NCBI GenBank assembly: GCA_019454045.1
Contig: SKCR01038121.1
Span: 62,001 to 126,000, forward strand
Source: Zanthoxylum bungeanum
Lineage: Eukaryota; Streptophyta; Magnoliopsida; Sapindales; Rutaceae
Length of the DNA stretch: 64,000 nt
Direction: 5' to 3'
The translations under genes were made by a program, and so were the position numbers. Positions 1 to 11,584 of this stretch are shown here, piece after piece. The first letter of the stretch is position 1, and each line of letters opens with the position of its first letter. The notes under the pieces are model-generated. The model searched no databases. It was not told the DNA's origin and worked only from the letters and a program-made list of their open reading frames with translations.

Positions 1-232
1 ATTTATATTTTATATAATAAATATATTTTTTATTTTTTATTTTTTATTTTTTTTTATTGGGCAGGGAGCCAAACGGCTCCCTGCCCCCCAACGGCTACTA
101 GCCGTTGGGGGCGTACGGTTCCTGTTGGAACCGTCCGAACCGGTTCGAGTTGGGGTGGAACCCCAACCGAACCGGTCCCCTTCCGGTTCGGTTCCAGAAC
201 GGTTGGAACCGGAATCTTGGCCGGGTCTACGT
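1..232. mobile_element. hAT-like element fragment with two hairpins
   Basis: This GC-rich island in AT-rich DNA is full of GGAACCGG-type motifs and ends in GGGTCTA, the mirror of the TAGACC-type end seen in plant hAT-like elements. It shares the block CAACGGCTACTAGC with the region at 10571-11035, so the two are members of one family. Two adjacent perfect inverted repeats lie at 59-86 and 85-111. The left end is outside the window. The family assignment is inference from the end motif; no transposase is present. Confidence 0.5.
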
Positions 233-404
233 GTAAGAACTAATAATTAGAGTCTGCATCATGAAACGCAATAACTAATAAAAAAATTCATGAAAAAACT
301 TATAAAAATAATTCAAAGTAAAATAACAAATAAAAATAAATCCAAAAACTAAAAATTTGATAGTTTTTGTGGATGATTGTTATTTATATTACTTTTTTTA
401 GTAT

Positions 405-1735
405 GAGATTATGTTTTAATATTGTAATAGGTTTTTTATTTTAATTTTATAAGTTACTAATAAAAAATTAATTGTAGAGATTAGATGTCACCAATGTTTT
501 TTTATTTTAATACAATATTATAATATTTCTTTTTTATTATAATAGGTAATAAAAAATTGAATTGTAGAGATTATGTATCACATATTTTTTTTAATGGGAA
601 TTATTTTTATAATTTATTAATAAGAAATTACATTATTAATTAATTAAATTAAAGTGTTTCTATTTTAATAGGAGAATATATTTTTATATTTTAATAGGTT
701 TCCTATTTTAATTTTATAATTTAATAATAAAACAATTATAGAGATATTTTAATTTTATAATTTAATAATAAATAGAAGATTTTTTTTTTGTATTGTAATA
801 TGTTTCTTATTTTAATTTTATAATTTAATAATAAAAAATTATATAGATATTTTAATTTTATAATTTAATAATAAAAAATTAATTATAGAGATTATGTGTC
901 ATGTATTAAATTAATAGGTTTCTTATTTAATAAGAGATTACTTTTTATTTTATAATATGTTTCTTATTGATTAATTAATTAAATTAATAGATTTTTTTTT
1001 TTAATCTGAGATTATATTTTATATTGTAATAAGTTTCTTATTTTAATTACACAATTAATAATAAAAAATTATAAAGATATTTTAATATAATAATTTAATA
1101 ATAAATAAGATATCTATTTTTATATTGCAATAAATTTCTTATTTTAATTTTATAATTTAATAATAAAAAATTATATAGATATTTTAATTTTATAATTTAA
1201 TAATAAAAAATTAATTATAGAGATTATGTGTCATGTATTAAATTAATAGGTTTCTTATTTAATAAGAGATTACTTTTTATTTTATAATATGTTTCTTATT
1301 GATTAATTAATTAAATTAATAGATTTTTTTTATTTTAATCTGAGATTATATTTTTATATTGTAATAAGTTCTTATTTTAATTACACATTAATAATAAAAA
1401 ATTATAAAGATATTTTAATATAATAATTTAATAATAAATAAGATATCTATTTTTATATTGCAATAAATTCTTATTTTAATTTTACAATTTTAAAATAAAA
1501 AATTTAATTTGAGAGATATTTTGATTTTATAATTTAATAATATAAAATTATTGTGGAAATTATGTGGCACGTATTAAATTAATAGGTTCCTTATTTTAAT
1601 AAGAGATTATGTTTTTATTTTATAATTGGTTTCTATTTTTAATTTTTAATAATAAAACTAATTTTAGAGATATTTTAATTTGATAATTTAATGTATTGTT
1701 ATTATAATAAGTTTCTTAATTAATATAATTTAATA
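405..1735. repeat. AT-rich tandem repeat, about 332 bp period
   Basis: Two almost identical copies of about 332 bp occupy roughly 800-1465. For example, ATTATGTGTCATGTATTAAA recurs at about 891 and 1223. More diverged copies extend on both sides, at about 405-790 and 1490-1735. Within the unit the phrase TTTTATAATTTAATAATAAA recurs, so the unit itself grew from shorter repeats. No coding potential is visible. Confidence 0.75.
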
Positions 1736-2085
1736 GTGAACTGACATGTGGCGCGATAGGGAAACTTAAAAATATTTAACATATATATATTTGAAAACTA
1801 TCAAATAAATTAAAGAATAAAATCATTTATTAATGAAAAATGAAAACTACCAAATAAATTAAAGAATAAAATCATTTAATTAAAAAAATAAAATCATTTC
1901 ATTATAGAATATCTCTAAAAATTAACAAACAGATTAAATAACAGAATCTTAATCTCTGTATATGCCTACTTCTCCTTTTATTTATTCTTTACTATAAATA
2001 TAACAAATCCCACGAGTACTTTTAAGCAATAGATATAAATTATTAATTTTCTCTTAATCTTTTTATAGGAGTAAATATACTAATT

Positions 2086-2451
2086 CGACGCGTTGAAATT
2101 TAAATTCGACATTAAAGAATGAACCATTTAGTGTCAAACAGTTATTTCGATGCTAAAAGATTCATCATTTAGCGTCAATTTTGACGCTAAAAGGTCAACC
2201 ATTTATCGTCGAAAATTTATTGGACGCTAAAGGGTTACCTTTTAGCGTCGAAATTTAAATTCGGTCGAAATATTTTTTTGCGTCCAATATCAATTTCGAC
2301 GTTAAAAGATCCACCCTTTAGCGTCGAAATTTTTTTGGACGCTAAAAGGTCCACCCTTTAGCATCGAAAATTTGTTGGATGCTAAAAGATTACCTTAAAT
2401 TTAAATTCGACGCTAAATGTTTGGACGGCAAAGGTCCCTTTTGTACTAGTG
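2086..2451. mobile_element. CACTA (En/Spm) transposon terminus
   Basis: The right edge reads CCCTTTTGTACTAGTG, the reverse complement of the classic CACTA terminal inverted repeat CACTAGTACAAAAGGG. The preceding 360 bp holds many inverted copies of GACGCTAAA and TTTAGCGTC, as expected for the subterminal transposase-binding array of this superfamily. I could not place the other terminus, so this is probably a truncated or nonautonomous copy. It contains no transposase. Confidence 0.75.
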
Positions 2452-3319
2452 ACATGTGACGGCGTGTGAAGGCAACATGTGGCCATTCTTCGGACAAGTT
2501 ATGGTCTATGAAGTATCTGACGTGCTGGGCCGATCATTTTACATGGTAATGAACTAGAACTATGACTTTTCTTGTATTTAACTGTATTATTAAGTTTTTA
2601 CACATTTTAAATTGTCGATTCCAGATAATTAAATTATATTAGATGTTAGTTTGTATAGTTGGATATGAATTATTGATATTGATGATTATTGTAGGCATCA
2701 TATGAATATTTGTATGGAATTATATTGTAAACAAGAAGTCTATAATTTTGTAACGAAATCATGCCAAATTTTCGTAAGAATATAGAATGATAATTAGAAA
2801 ATTATTTGGTATCTTAAATTCGATGTGTTACTTTAAGATGGCCATTGGAGGTCACCGATCAGCTGGACCTGTTTTCAAAGCAGGCCCCACGTGGCTCGTA
2901 AGACGTGTTGGGTAGATCTGATGAAAGTTCAATAGCATTATATTTAAGGATTGGTTTCTCGGTTTGAACATCGGGTTGAGGTAGAGGTTCAGTTTCTCAT
3001 CTTAATTTATGCATATAAAAATGATATGAAATGTGATTTAATATTAGTAATGTTTTATGAAATGTGTGATAATACATCGGGTGGCATGGCGTGATCATCA
3101 TGATTTTTTTTTTTTGGGAAAATTACAAAGATTTTTTTTCCAGTTAGATACTCATTTGAAAAAGCTAAAATTTAAACTTTTTATACAATTTTTCTTTAAT
3201 TACTATTAATTAACTTACTGAGTCTTAATATGACCCCTCGATTTATATGGGAATGTGGACATCATAATCTATTTTTGGACCCACAATTAGCCATTTTTAT
3301 CGTTGATAGTGAAAGAAGA
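2452..3319. other. Intergenic, no gene seen
   Basis: Ordinary AT-rich intergenic sequence between the CACTA end and the FLA promoter. I see no convincing ORF, RNA gene or repeat. Confidence 0.5.
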
Positions 3320-3763
3320 TAATTTTCATGAAGATAGAGGATAGCATTCGTGAAGTTGGGACTTGGGGCTAGAAGTATACAACGAAAGAAACTCTGTTTC
3401 CCTATGAATCCTACAAGCAACTCAAATTGCGTCCTATTTTTATTAACAGAGAAGCACCAATTTATTAAAATCCTTTTGTATTTTCCTGCATTTTCAAGCA
3501 AACAAGCTGCTGCAACACTATCATATATATACATCACTCTCTCCCACTGATTCACTTCATGCACCTTATTATATATATATAACCTATATATCTAACAAAG
3601 ACAAGAGTTGCTAACTAATTAAAGCTTCACACTTCACCTAAATTATCCACTCTCTTCCCATCATAATACTAATATAAAAACCCCCCCTCATTCCTCTCCA
3701 ATTTCATCAAACACCTTCTGCAAATTACATCAATCTCCATTCTTGCAAAGTACATCTGCAAAT
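3320..3763 (+). promoter_or_regulatory. Promoter and leader of the first FLA gene
   Basis: A TATA box (TATAAAAA) lies at 3673-3680, about 90 bp before the start codon. An ACCTAA element, similar to the AC-type sites bound by secondary-wall MYB factors, lies at 3636-3642. The leader phrase ATCAAACACCTTCTGC recurs in the other two cluster members. The block from about 3326 (TTTCATGAAGATA) on is duplicated upstream of the third FLA gene at about 11588, so the duplication carried at least 400 bp of promoter. Confidence 0.6.
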
Positions 3764-4606
3764 ATGATGATGAAGCAAACATTCATCTCCTTTTCACTTG
3801 CCCTACTCTTTCTCTTCCATTGCACCCAAACCCTAGCTCAGCCAGCAGCAGCTCCAGCTCAACCTGCAGGCCCCATTGCAGCTCCGGCTCCACCTACTCC
3901 TCCGGTTCCTCTAGTCCAACCTGGTCCAGCTGCAGGTCCAGCGCCATCCGGCCCCACCAACGTCACCAAAATCCTCGAAAAAGCGGGCCATTTTTCACTC
4001 TTTATCCGGCTGCTTAAGGCCACCTCAGTCACTGACCAGATTGAGCACCTGCTCAATGACTCAAGCAGTGGCATGACCATCTTTGCACCAACTGACGACG
4101 CCTTTTCTAGCCTCAGCTCAGGCACTCTCAACTCCCTAAACGATGGGCAAAAAGAATCTCTAATGCAGTTTCATGTGATCTCTACATACATTCCACTATC
4201 TCAGTTCCAAACTGTGAGTAATCCTCTGAGAACAAATGCTGGAGACAGTAGCAAATACGCGTTTCCGCTTAATGTGACATCTTATCCCAATTCAGTGAAC
4301 ATTTCAACTGCCATTACCAATACTAGCTTGTCTGGTACTGTGTACACTGATGGCCAGCTTGCTATTTATCAAGTAAATAAGGTGCTGCTTCCCACGAGCC
4401 TCTTTGGTCCTAAGCCTCCGGCACCGGCTCGTGCGCCGGGAAAATCTGACAAGCAGGATGCTGCTGCAGCTTCTCTTGATGAAGATGATAGTCCTGATGA
4501 TGATGATGATGATAAAGTGAATGTCTCTGGTGCAGTGAGTCTCATGGCCATGCAACATGTGGGTTTCTTTGTGGTAGCTATGGTTGCAGCATTATTTTCT
4601 TTGTGA
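3764..4606 (+). CDS. Fasciclin-like arabinogalactan protein (FLA11/12-type), copy 1
   Basis: Intronless gene for a 280-residue secreted cell-wall glycoprotein. Residues 1-26 are a signal peptide ending near TLAQ. Residues 27-64 are rich in AP, AGP and PAP modules that would be hydroxylated and carry arabinogalactan. One fasciclin domain spans about 65-210, with an H1 motif (GMTIFAPTDDAFSSL, 104-118) and an H2 motif (VYTDGQLAIYQVNKVLL, 193-209). N-glycosylation sequons include NVT, NIST and NTS. An acidic Asp run (246-250) precedes a hydrophobic C-terminus that fits a GPI-anchor signal. The first ATG of the frame is at 3764. Single-fasciclin, GPI-anchored group A FLAs are linked to secondary-wall and stem mechanics in other plants. 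Assignment to the FLA11/12 subgroup is by architecture only. Confidence 0.93.
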   Translation: MMMKQTFISFSLALLFLFHCTQTLAQPAAAPAQPAGPIAAPAPPTPPVPLVQPGPAAGPAPSGPTNVTKILEKAGHFSLFIRLLKATSVTDQIEHLLNDSSSGMTIFAPTDDAFSSLSSGTLNSLNDGQKESLMQFHVISTYIPLSQFQTVSNPLRTNAGDSSKYAFPLNVTSYPNSVNISTAITNTSLSGTVYTDGQLAIYQVNKVLLPTSLFGPKPPAPARAPGKSDKQDAAAASLDEDDSPDDDDDDKVNVSGAVSLMAMQHVGFFVVAMVAALFSL

Positions 4607-5034
4607 TTTTGGCAAGTTATGAATTTGAATATTGGTGATCGATAATTAATCTCACCATATGGCGAGTGCTCTCCAATAATTGTGTAATTTTTTCTATTTC
4701 CATATCCATTTGTATGATCTTGCACTTTGTTTGTGTTTGAATTTTTTTTTTTTTTTTATAGCACAAGTGTATAAAATCATGTAATTATACATGAATGAGA
4801 TTTCGGGGTATCATCTCTCTTTTTGACAGGCCCATGGTGAAATCTGATACAATCCTGTGAGAATTTTCAGATTTTTTTTATTTTTTTTTGGTGGCAAAAT
4901 TCGAGGAGTTCAGGGCCCTATGTCCAAATTGGGGCAAGTTTGAGGCACAAAACATGCAAAAAGTGAGCTTAGAGTCCAACCCAAAATTAGGATTTGAACT
5001 ATCTATCAAAGATAACCAAAAAAATGTGTAATAC
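4607..5034. other. 3' flank of FLA copy 1
   Basis: Probable 3' untranslated region followed by AT-rich intergenic sequence. Nothing else is recognised. Confidence 0.4.
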
Positions 5035-5640
5035 TGTTCCAAACTATTGAGGAAAATATATCTCATAAGTAATATTCGTCTTTAAACGTAATATAAAACA
5101 ACTCTCCCATCCATACCTAACTTTTAGGTTGAGTTAGGTCTATGAAATTCAACATGATATCAGAGTCAATCTTATGTACGAGTGTACTCACACTACTTAT
5201 TCATGTGACATAAATCAAAAAAAAGACCGGCCTGCACGTGGAGGAGAGTATTGAGAAAATATCCTAAATTGGCTGAAAAGTGATCTTGGTACTTAAATAT
5301 AAGATAATCTTCAACTCCAAAACTAGCTTGTTGGTTGTGTTATATATGCCCGTGAAATTCAACATAAACTATGTCTTAGTGGCTTCCTCACTTTCAAAAG
5401 ATTATCAATCTCATATACGAGTGGACCCACACTACCTAACCACGTAATATAAATCAGGCAAAAGACACGCGAGGGAGAGTATTGAGGAAAATATCTCACA
5501 TTGGCTGAGAAATGATATTGACCTTTAAATATAAGTATAAAATAACCTTCAAATCTAAAATTGACTTTTGGGTTGATTTAGGCGCACAAAATTCAACACT
5601 ATATGTTAGTGGCTTCCTCAATTTCAAAAGATGGGCACAC
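5035..5640. repeat. Tandem repeat, three diverged units of about 205-231 bp
   Basis: The phrase TATTGAGRAAAATATC recurs at about 5045, 5249 and 5480, each time followed by a similar TTGGCTGARAAATGAT-like stretch and a later GAAATTCAACA or AAATTCAACA block. The phrase 'interval ending in AGAGTATTGAGAAAATATC' is common at edges of plant retroelements, so this may be a degraded element. No ORF is present. Confidence 0.55.
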
Positions 5641-5691
5641 TTTTTATTCATAGTTTAGGCTTTTCCATAATCTAATTTGGCCTTAAAAAAT

Positions 5692-6654
5692 GTTGATTTT
5701 ACACATGAATTTAAAAATAAAAATAAAACTTGTCTGTTAAAGCTCGGAGGAATCTCTCAACTAAAAAACCCTAGATCTAGCAGCCATTCCTCTAGCCGCC
5801 GGCCACACCATGATTAGTGGTCGGCGGCTAGTTCTTCTCAACTCTCCCCTCTTCCCCTTACGCCCCCACACCCTCTCATACAGCCCCTTCTCTGTGTGCC
5901 CTTCTCCCTCCATCTCCCTCATTTTCATACAGCCCTCTTTTGCTTTAATAAATGATACCTCTCTTCTTTTTTCCTTCTTTTTTTCGTTTTTTTTGTTGTT
6001 GCTTATCATTTTCTTCTTCCCCTCCTTTTCCTTCCATGTGTTTTTCCTCTGTCTCTGTCTCTCTCTGCTTTTCCAGGTGTTTGGTTTTTTTATTTTTTCT
6101 GATTTCCACCCTATGTGTGGTGGTTGGTGTTTCCAATTAGATTTTATCTATATTGGCATTTTTTTTCTTGTTTGGTTCTTGTCTTGTGCAGGTTTTAATA
6201 ATCTTTTCATCAACATATATAAGATTTGGTGTAGTTTAATGGTGTAGATCAGATGGTGAATGATGAAGTTTTTCTCGAGATATTTACTCTCCCATAGATC
6301 TATTAGTTTTTCTGTATTAGATTGGATGTATGTTGTTGTAAAAGTTTATGTTCAAAGTATGTATTGTATTGTTTCACTTCTAATTAAGAATATGTAGTCA
6401 CCGACTTTGCACTGAGGCTAAGGTGGAGAGACCAGGCCGGACCCGTAATTCCTCATGTTCTTAAGCAGTTTTTAAGCATGGATATGTATTTTTATTAGTT
6501 ACGGGAAACACATAATACATATTTTGCCTTATATTATTAGGTGTTATCCTAATTAGCTTGAGTTTTAGGATATCTTAAGTTTATTTTCGAGTTATTATTT
6601 GGCCTGATGTTTTTATGAATGAATTTCATTTTCAAAAAAAAAAAAAAAAAAAAA
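5692..6654 (+). mobile_element. Poly(A)-tailed retroposon (LINE-like or retrocopy) with 15-bp target duplication
   Basis: The insertion is bounded by a perfect 15-bp direct repeat TTGGCCTTAAAAAAT at 5677-5691 and 6655-6669 and ends in a run of about 20 A. Both are hallmarks of LINE-driven target-primed reverse transcription. The interior is pyrimidine-rich and includes a 145-codon open frame (5810-6247) of low-complexity Phe/Ser/Leu composition that I do not believe is a gene. No reverse transcriptase remains, so it is a 5'-truncated LINE or a retrocopy of another transcript. Confidence 0.75.
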
Positions 6655-7080
6655 TTGGCCTTAAAAAATATATAACAACTAAAATGTGCCTTAGCATTAG
6701 AACACACTTCAAACACACGTTTCAATGCCAGCTCTCTAGACAATGTGGTTGAACTCCATTCAAACACTTCAAACGCAGAAGTTCTGAGGCTGTCCAATTT
6801 TTTTCAAAAATATCTTGAAACCATTACAATCCAATTAGACAAATTTTGATATAGAATTTGCAAACACTTAATACTCTTGATTCAATCGATGCTTCTTTTA
6901 TTTATTTATATATATAACAAATAAAAGACAAAACTAATAAATAATTAAGTTTATTATATACTTAAGAAGGAAAAGTATTTCCTATAAAGATATATATATG
7001 GAACATATAAGATGTACATAAGCATTTCTCTATATTACAAGAGAGATTAAATTGATAAATCTCCTCATTAGCGCCATAAG

Positions 7081-7340
7081 GAAGAATTTTTTTTTTTTTT
7101 GAGAGTAATATGAAATTCATTCATAATAAAATATCACAAATGATGTAAATACACTGTCATATCAGCTCGAATGTAATATTTAGGAAAAACCTAAGACTCA
7201 ATTCTAATCAGGATATAACCTGACAATGTAAACTTTATGCATTATGTAATCTTTATAACTAGATAAAATTCAAATGCACACCTAATTCTAATAAGCCGTG
7301 GTAATGGAAAATCTCTTAATTTAAAAAGGTCAAATATATC
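7081..7340 (-). mobile_element. LINE-like 3' end, minus strand
   Basis: Read on the minus strand, the sequence ends GAATGAATTTCATATTACTC followed by a run of A. This closely resembles the 3' end of the 5692-6654 retroposon (ATGAATGAATTTCATTTTC plus A run). It is probably a second, shorter copy of a related retroposon in the opposite orientation. No target duplication was identified. Confidence 0.4.
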
Positions 7341-7619
7341 GGTTTTAAGATACATAAACTCTTTATTTTGACATATCTTGAGGTACATGTATCACTTAAA
7401 TATGTTTGTGTGATCATTTATGAAAATATGATATTTTTGAAACACTCTCCCCAAATTTTATCTAAAAAGATGGTGTGTGTCCAAAAGGGGGTATGCGTGG
7501 CCCTTTTTTAAAAGAAGGAGGTATCCATGATTATTTAACCAAAATATGGGTCTAAATGTCCTTTTACATTTTAAAAAAATGATACAAAATATTCCTATTA
7601 TTTTTCTTTGGTTTACTTA

Positions 7620-8010
7620 GATATGGAAAAATACGAATTCGGATCAAGATGCATGTATTATCCGTACATATTTCCAGATATCTGGATCCGTCAAAAAATT
7701 CATATTTTATTTTAAATACTTAAAATAAAATAAAATTACATCCTTAACTAAAAAATAACAGTTTGATATTTAAAACAATATTTACAATTCAAATTCCATC
7801 CAAATTAATCTAAACTAAGTATAAAATTATAATATAATCATAAATAAAAAGAATTTTTAATAATTTTTTCTTATTTTAATTTTTGGATCCTGATCCATGT
7901 GGATCCTTAAAACGCAAATCCAGATCCACATTTTATTAATGTTGATCGGAATCTTTTTTAAATCCGGGTCTGATCGGAATAACATTATCCTTAGTATACT
8001 TGGTTGAATT
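7620..8010. repeat. GGATC/ATCCG-rich degenerate foldback
   Basis: Clusters of GGATCC, ATCCG and CGGATC motifs occur at both ends of an AT-rich core. This pattern recurs at 16236-16676 and 30059-30531 in this window. It is probably a decayed nonautonomous DNA transposon. The rest up to about 8570 is plain AT-rich intergenic sequence. Confidence 0.35.
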
Positions 8011-8574
8011 GGATTGGATAGAATTTGATAGAATAGAATTGGATTCGACTAGATAAGATTATATTTAGTGCTATATGATTTATAATTAATAGTTACTAAC
8101 TAAATGTTTAGGTATTAATTTAAACTTAACATTAAAATATATAAATATTTTTAATAAGAATTTAAATTTAACTGTAAAATATATAAAACAATTTAATAAA
8201 ATTATACATAGAAGATTAAAGTAATATTATAATTGAAGTAAAAAATAGTAATATATAATGTTTTACAATTAACTAATTAAAATAGTAATAATGAATAAAT
8301 AATAAAATTAAATTAAGTGTAATTTGTTGATTGTTTTTTAATAATAGATCACTTCTTCTTTTTTGTATTGAGCTAATTATATGTAATGTTTATAACAACT
8401 GTATAATTATAAATATTTGAGTTATAATATTAATCTCAATCCCAACAAACCTTCATCAATCTTTATGAATAATATGCCCTTGCAAGAACTGTAGAACAAA
8501 ATAAGAACTCAGTAATTTATTTAATTTCAATAATAAACAACTCAAAAGCTATTATGTCCATCTCTATTATAACT

Positions 8575-8975
8575 TTATTGAAATAATCCTTCTGTATTTC
8601 CTGCATTTTGAAGCAAACTAGTTGCTATCTCCATTGATTCACTTCACCTTATCATATCCTATCAAACAAATATGGAGTTGCTAATATCAACTAATGCTTA
8701 TGCATGCATGCTATCTAAAACTTCACACTTTACCTAAATTCACCTTCTTCCCCTCAATATATATAAACCCCTTCATTGCTCTCCAAATTTATCAAACACT
8801 TTTTTTTTGGAATCGTTCGCAATCCCGTCGCCAAACCATCCATTCCGAGCTTAATCGGAGTAGGTAAAATATACGGCTGTCTGAGCCCTAAACCACCAAG
8901 TCACGCCTCTTGAGAGTATCAAACACTTATTGCAAGTTAAACACATAAACCCCCTTTATTAATTTTTGCATTTTG
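8575..8975 (+). promoter_or_regulatory. Promoter and leader of the FLA pseudogene, split by a SINE
   Basis: It shares with the two intact FLA genes the order TTTCCTGCATTTT-like block, ACCTAAA (8732-8738), TATATAAA (about 8759-8766) and leader phrase TATCAAACACTT. The leader phrase is duplicated by the SINE insertion at 8802-8917. Confidence 0.6.
8802..8917 (-). mobile_element. SINE copy in the FLA pseudogene leader
   Basis: A 116-bp insertion beginning with a T run (the poly(A) tail on the minus strand) and flanked by the 11-12 bp direct repeat (T)ATCAAACACTT at 8791-8801 and 8918-8928. Its interior (CGGAGTAGGTAAAATATACG, then ACCAAGTCACGCC) matches the copies at about 14755, 23375 and 49765. 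It lies between TATA box and start codon, so it would be transcribed in the 5' leader. Confidence 0.8.
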
Positions 8976-9164
8976 ATGATGAAGTACTCTTTCTACTCAC
9001 TTTGTCTCATCCTACCCTTTATTCTCCTCCATTGCTCCAAAACCCTAGCTCAGCCAGCAACAGCTCCATCTCAACTTGCAGGCCCCATTTCAGCTCCAGC
9101 TCTCCCCAGCCCACCTCTAGTCCTACATCTCAACCTGAGGCTACTTTGGTACATTTACATTTAG
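8976..9164 (+). pseudogene. Truncated FLA pseudogene, copy 2
   Basis: An open frame of 62 codons starts like the intact copies: signal peptide ending HCSKTLAQ, then a Pro/Ala-rich segment (PATAPSQLAGPISAPALPSP). Around 9140 the similarity to the paralogues stops, the frame runs into unrelated sequence and ends at 9164. The whole fasciclin domain, acidic linker and GPI tail are absent, and I find no remnant of them downstream. It is a duplicate that lost its 3' part; a secreted short peptide is possible in principle. Confidence 0.85.
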
Positions 9165-10570
9165 CTGACATATCCTTCGCATGCCTGAGCTAATTTTGAT
9201 GCGTCTTCATCTATGGTCGGCCAATAGTATCCTTGCCTTAGTGCTTTGAAGGCTACATATTGTAAATTTTTTTACCAAATTATGAGTTTGATCTGGGTTA
9301 CAACAAGATAAGAGTCACTTATTATTTGCCCATTCTCTATATCCAGAGCTTATAGAGAGTTGACATAAGCGGTCTCCAAATTTAACTTAAAGTTAATGTT
9401 CGAAATTTAAAAAATAATTTTTAGTATATATATATATTTTTATCGGGAGAGACACATTTTAATAAATCAACTAAGGCCTTATAAAATTCAAGATAATTCA
9501 GAGTCTCCCTTATCTATCCTGAGCTCTTTGCATATTTTATGAAAAGTGTTCTTATAATACCATCCAATCATGCATGTGCATTATATGTGTCGAAGTTATT
9601 TTTCTCTCCTCATTTTGATTAATCATTCTCTACATAAATATATACAAATCATGCATTTATTAAGAGGGCATATGAATGATGTGACGTGACTATCCCATAA
9701 AAGTTTTTCTCCAAATTCTTTGACAAATTCACCAAAACTTGTCCTTCAATAACTGTCATCGAATGGTATCGGATGTAAAACTCACCAAACTCTACCGACC
9801 ATTTTACTAATCTTACAACGAAGATGGGGTTATACAAGATCGTAACTTTCTCGCCGATGTCACCAATGCTAAAGACTGCTTGGCTTGCCCTGATACCAAG
9901 AAGTAAGTGTAATGATAAACACATAAAATCATATAAAAATACTAAAAATAAACAAAATATTTCATTACAAGATAAAAAAAATTTCATTACGGGACAAAAA
10001 TATACTTTTGTCTTTAATAATTTTATGCCTTTTTAGTTTGACAAAAATCATATCTATCCTAATTCACATTTGTAATTTTTTTTTGTTTGACAGGTTTAAG
10101 ATATCGGTCAACTGCCAAATGGTGAGAAATTATTTTGGTGTTAGCATCACAAATATTAGGTAATTGTTTTTGCCAAAATTTTGTTGTCTTTGCGTTTTCG
10201 TGATGATTGTTGATATATAAGTTGCTATAATTTGCTAGAAAATAGGTAAAATCGATGTGAGCATTTGTTTGCTTTGCGATAGCTTAGCCATCACAAGGCA
10301 TCGCAAAAAACACAGAGACTGTTGTTTCTATGGCACTTTACGATGATCATAATATTGTAAAGTCTCTCCAACACAACATACTGTGTTATCTGCGACACTT
10401 TCCTATAGTTTGGCCATCGTATAACATCGCAAATAACACGAAGACTGTTGTGTTTGCAACGTTTTGTGATAGTGGGATATGGTGTTCCCTCAAAATGCAC
10501 ACTTTCGTGGTCGTATGATAATTTTAAATCAATGTGTGCAAGTTATCATCCCAACATTAACCACGTGATC
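9165..10570. other. Intergenic, possible unclassified transposon body
   Basis: No gene seen. At about 10270-10510 a diverged direct repeat of about 125 bp (ACACAGAGACTGTTGT at about 10309, ACACGAAGACTGTTGT at about 10436), with GCCATC...CATCGCAAA motifs, suggests part of an unidentified DNA transposon. Confidence 0.35.
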
Positions 10571-11035
10571 TGAACCGGAATCGTATTTGACTGGTTTGAT
10601 TAGGGTTCATATCCTAATCGAACCAGTTAACGTTGGAATCGCTGGAACCGGGTTCCAACCCCCCAACGGCTACTAGCTGTTGGGGCCAGCCGTTGTAAAA
10701 AAATGGAGAAATATCTTTAAAATGTAATGGAACTACGTGAGCTTTGATTCTTCTCACCCCTGGAGGATACGTAGGCAACTTAAGTTTTTAAAAATTTAAG
10801 TTCAAGCTCTTTAATTTAATAAATTTATTTTTAATTTTTTTAGATAAGAATTTTATTTGTAATTTAATATAATTATGTAAGTTTATTATATATATTCAAA
10901 TTCATAATTTTAAATTAAATTAATTTTTCAGTCTCAATTTTTTATTAAAAAAAAAACTAATAGAACCAGAACCGAAACCAAACCGTTCGGTTCTGGTTCC
11001 ATACTCGTGGAACCGGACCGCCGATCAGGTCTAGG
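10571..11035. mobile_element. hAT-like nonautonomous element
   Basis: GGAACCGG-rich ends surround an AT-rich middle. The right end (GATCAGGTCTA, mirror TAGACCTGATC) resembles plant hAT-type ends, and the CAACGGCTACTAGC block is shared with the element at the window start. There is no transposase and no convincing 8-bp duplication. Confidence 0.5.
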
Positions 11036-11040
11036 TGTTA

Positions 11041-11584
11041 TGAGTATACCAAAGGTATCATTAGGCTACAACAGTTTGATAGGTACACTTGATAAATTAT
11101 AAGAACCCACATAGCTTCAAGTGTTAGATATAAACTTTGAACTTGGCACTTTATAAGGGAAGGCTTCCTACATTAAAATTGGGAAACAAAATCGTGCAGG
11201 GAAATTGAGCTTAAGCTCCTATTAGTACCCAAAGCAGAAAATAAGACCTCAATTAGGGTTAGGGATGTCAAAATGGAGCACCTTCATTGACGAAAATAGA
11301 ATTTTGAACACTATGTATCGTAAATGAAACTTTGAGTAGGGGATGATATACTGTCAATGGCTTGGTTGATTTGATTGCATTATTATAAATTCATGCACGT
11401 CTTCCAAATATAATCATGTTGTCAATGGCAATGGGTAATGGATTTGGAGGTTCTGTTGCCAGCCTCACATGACTTTTAATCAATACTCTACGGAGATTCC
11501 ATAGCAAATAAACTTGTGTAGTCCAATATTGACCCTACAAATGAGCCATGAGAGTTGACATTGTCATGTCACTTGTTAGACAGT
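11041..11584. other. Intergenic, nothing recognised
   Basis: No ORF, RNA gene or repeat that I can support. Confidence 0.4.

Noticed and set aside
5810..6247. 145-codon plus-strand frame
   Set aside because: Low-complexity Phe/Ser/Leu translation of a pyrimidine-rich tract inside a retroposon; no domain.
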